In this document: positions 18,936 through 19,566 of the stretch, piece by piece
How the letters are laid out: every line of letters starts with the position of its first letter
Position numbering within the stretch: the stretch's first letter is position 1
Origin: Desulfoprunum sp.
GTDB taxonomy: Bacteria > Desulfobacterota > Desulfobulbia > Desulfobulbales > Desulfocapsaceae
Direction: 5' to 3'
Assembly (NCBI GenBank): GCA_030696435.1
Contig: JAUYSF010000357.1
Location: 1 to 19,566 of the forward strand
DNA: 19,566 nucleotides
The notes under the pieces: generated by a model
What the model was told of the DNA's origin: nothing
Databases searched by the model: none
Seen by the model: only the letters and a program-made list of their open reading frames with translations
Translations under genes and position numbers: made by a program

Positions 18936-19566
18936 TTAGAAATAAACCCCCTTGAGTTCGGTCCCGTATTCTTCGGATCCGGAGGCATTCTGCAGGGTCT
19001 GGGCGGTCCGGGATGCAGTCTTGATCATGTCGTTGATGCCAATACCTTCCCAACCAAAGCCACAGACAAAGAGTCCGGGGTTCTCCTGCAGCAGTGTATC
19101 GCGCCAGGTGAGGAGCTGCGGATAGCCTTTTTCCAGTTGCGGAATGGCCCCCTCGGGCCGCAGTACCGTGCTGTAGTCCGGCTCGCCGGTCAGGTCAAGG
19201 ATCTCGCGCACATCCTGCAGGGCCATTCTGGTCATGGTGGCATCGTCAAGTTCGAGCCGTTCCGGGTGGCGCCGACCGCCGATCAGGGTTTCAAAGACGA
19301 TATGACCCTCAGGAGCCCTGCCGGGAAACATGTTGGAGGAAAAGAGCGTACCGAGGCTGAAACGACCTTCCTGTTCCGGGGTTAGATAGCCAAAACCAGG
19401 GGGCAGTGCCCCTCCGTTGGCAAAACCGAAGACCACTGTGGCGATCCAGGCCTCTGGCACTGCCGGCAAGGGTTTGGCGGGGCCGATATCCTGCAAGAGA
19501 TTGAGTGCCGCATTGACCGGCAGGGCCAGGACGAGGTTTCTCGCAGTATGAATCCCTTTTTCCGAG
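18936..19566 (-). CDS. hemG: Protoporphyrinogen oxidase (HemY-type), 3' part, runs off the window
   Basis: The C-terminal 209 residues or so of a FAD-dependent protoporphyrinogen oxidase, which makes protoporphyrin IX for heme. The frame is open to the right edge, so the 5' end lies outside. Codons at the edge give NLVLALPVNAALNLL, the usual strand before the middle domain. Then follow a substrate-domain block GFGYLTPEQEGRFSLGTLFSS, FPGRAPEGH, and the C-terminal FAD block LFVCGFGWEGIGINDMI, near the family GxGIxD pattern. The TTG at 19496 is not a real start, since the homology runs through it. HemY-type enzymes are often labelled hemG in annotation pipelines. A related FAD amine oxidase is possible but less likely. 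It converges on dnaA. Confidence 0.82.
   Translation of the reverse strand, partial: SEKGIHTARNLVLALPVNAALNLLQDIGPAKPLPAVPEAWIATVVFGFANGGALPPGFGYLTPEQEGRFSLGTLFSSNMFPGRAPEGHIVFETLIGGRRHPERLELDDATMTRMALQDVREILDLTGEPDYSTVLRPEGAIPQLEKGYPQLLTWRDTLLQENPGLFVCGFGWEGIGINDMIKTASRTAQTLQNASGSEEYGTELKGVYF

Overview
This window looks like chromosomal DNA of an anaerobic Gram-negative bacterium, most likely a member of the Desulfobacterota (Desulfobulbales-like). That placement is an inference. It rests on a complete sodium-pumping methylmalonyl-CoA decarboxylase operon (an anaerobe trait), an outer-membrane BamA of about 900 residues, and the general look of the proteins. No phage, transposon, CRISPR array, rRNA or tRNA was seen.

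Layout, left to right. (1) Positions 124-3684, minus strand: a four-gene operon read mmdA-mmdD-mmdC-mmdB, encoding carboxyltransferase, small membrane anchor, biotin carrier and sodium-pump subunit. (2) Positions 3685-4245: a 561-base AT-rich divergent intergenic region carrying a likely promoter and three exact 12-bp tandem repeats just before the next gene. (3) Positions 4246-7852, plus strand: a YhdH/AcuI-type acrylyl-CoA reductase, an AcuC-like deacetylase, an AcuB-like CBS-ACT protein and a cysteine-rich DUF2284 protein. (4) Positions 7959-8690, minus strand: an unusual regulator made of two related winged-helix units, with its own good promoter and an upstream 14-bp palindrome. (5) Positions 8833-13072, minus strand: mfd followed by an overlapping HAD nucleotidase (YrfG type). 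(6) Positions 13147-15843, minus strand: bamA, separated from mfd by a strong terminator that touches the mfd start codon. (7) Positions 16201-18821, plus strand: comF, then a 566-base gap with a perfect DnaA box, then a divergent dnaA with a strong terminator. (8) Positions 18936-19566, minus strand: the 3' part of a protoporphyrinogen oxidase gene running off the window.

How the parts may work together. The decarboxylase operon and the divergent reductase both lead to propionyl-CoA, so the left third may be a propionate/acrylate carbon module. The acuC-acuB pair points to control of an acyl-CoA enzyme by lysine deacetylation. The right part is mostly housekeeping: repair, outer-membrane assembly, DNA uptake, replication initiation and heme synthesis. 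Nothing here is clearly a new defence or mobile system. The points most worth following up are the repeat array before acuI, the duplicated-domain regulator with its palindrome, the extra N-terminal domain of BamA, and the dnaA with altered nucleotide-binding motifs beside a DnaA box but without dnaN.
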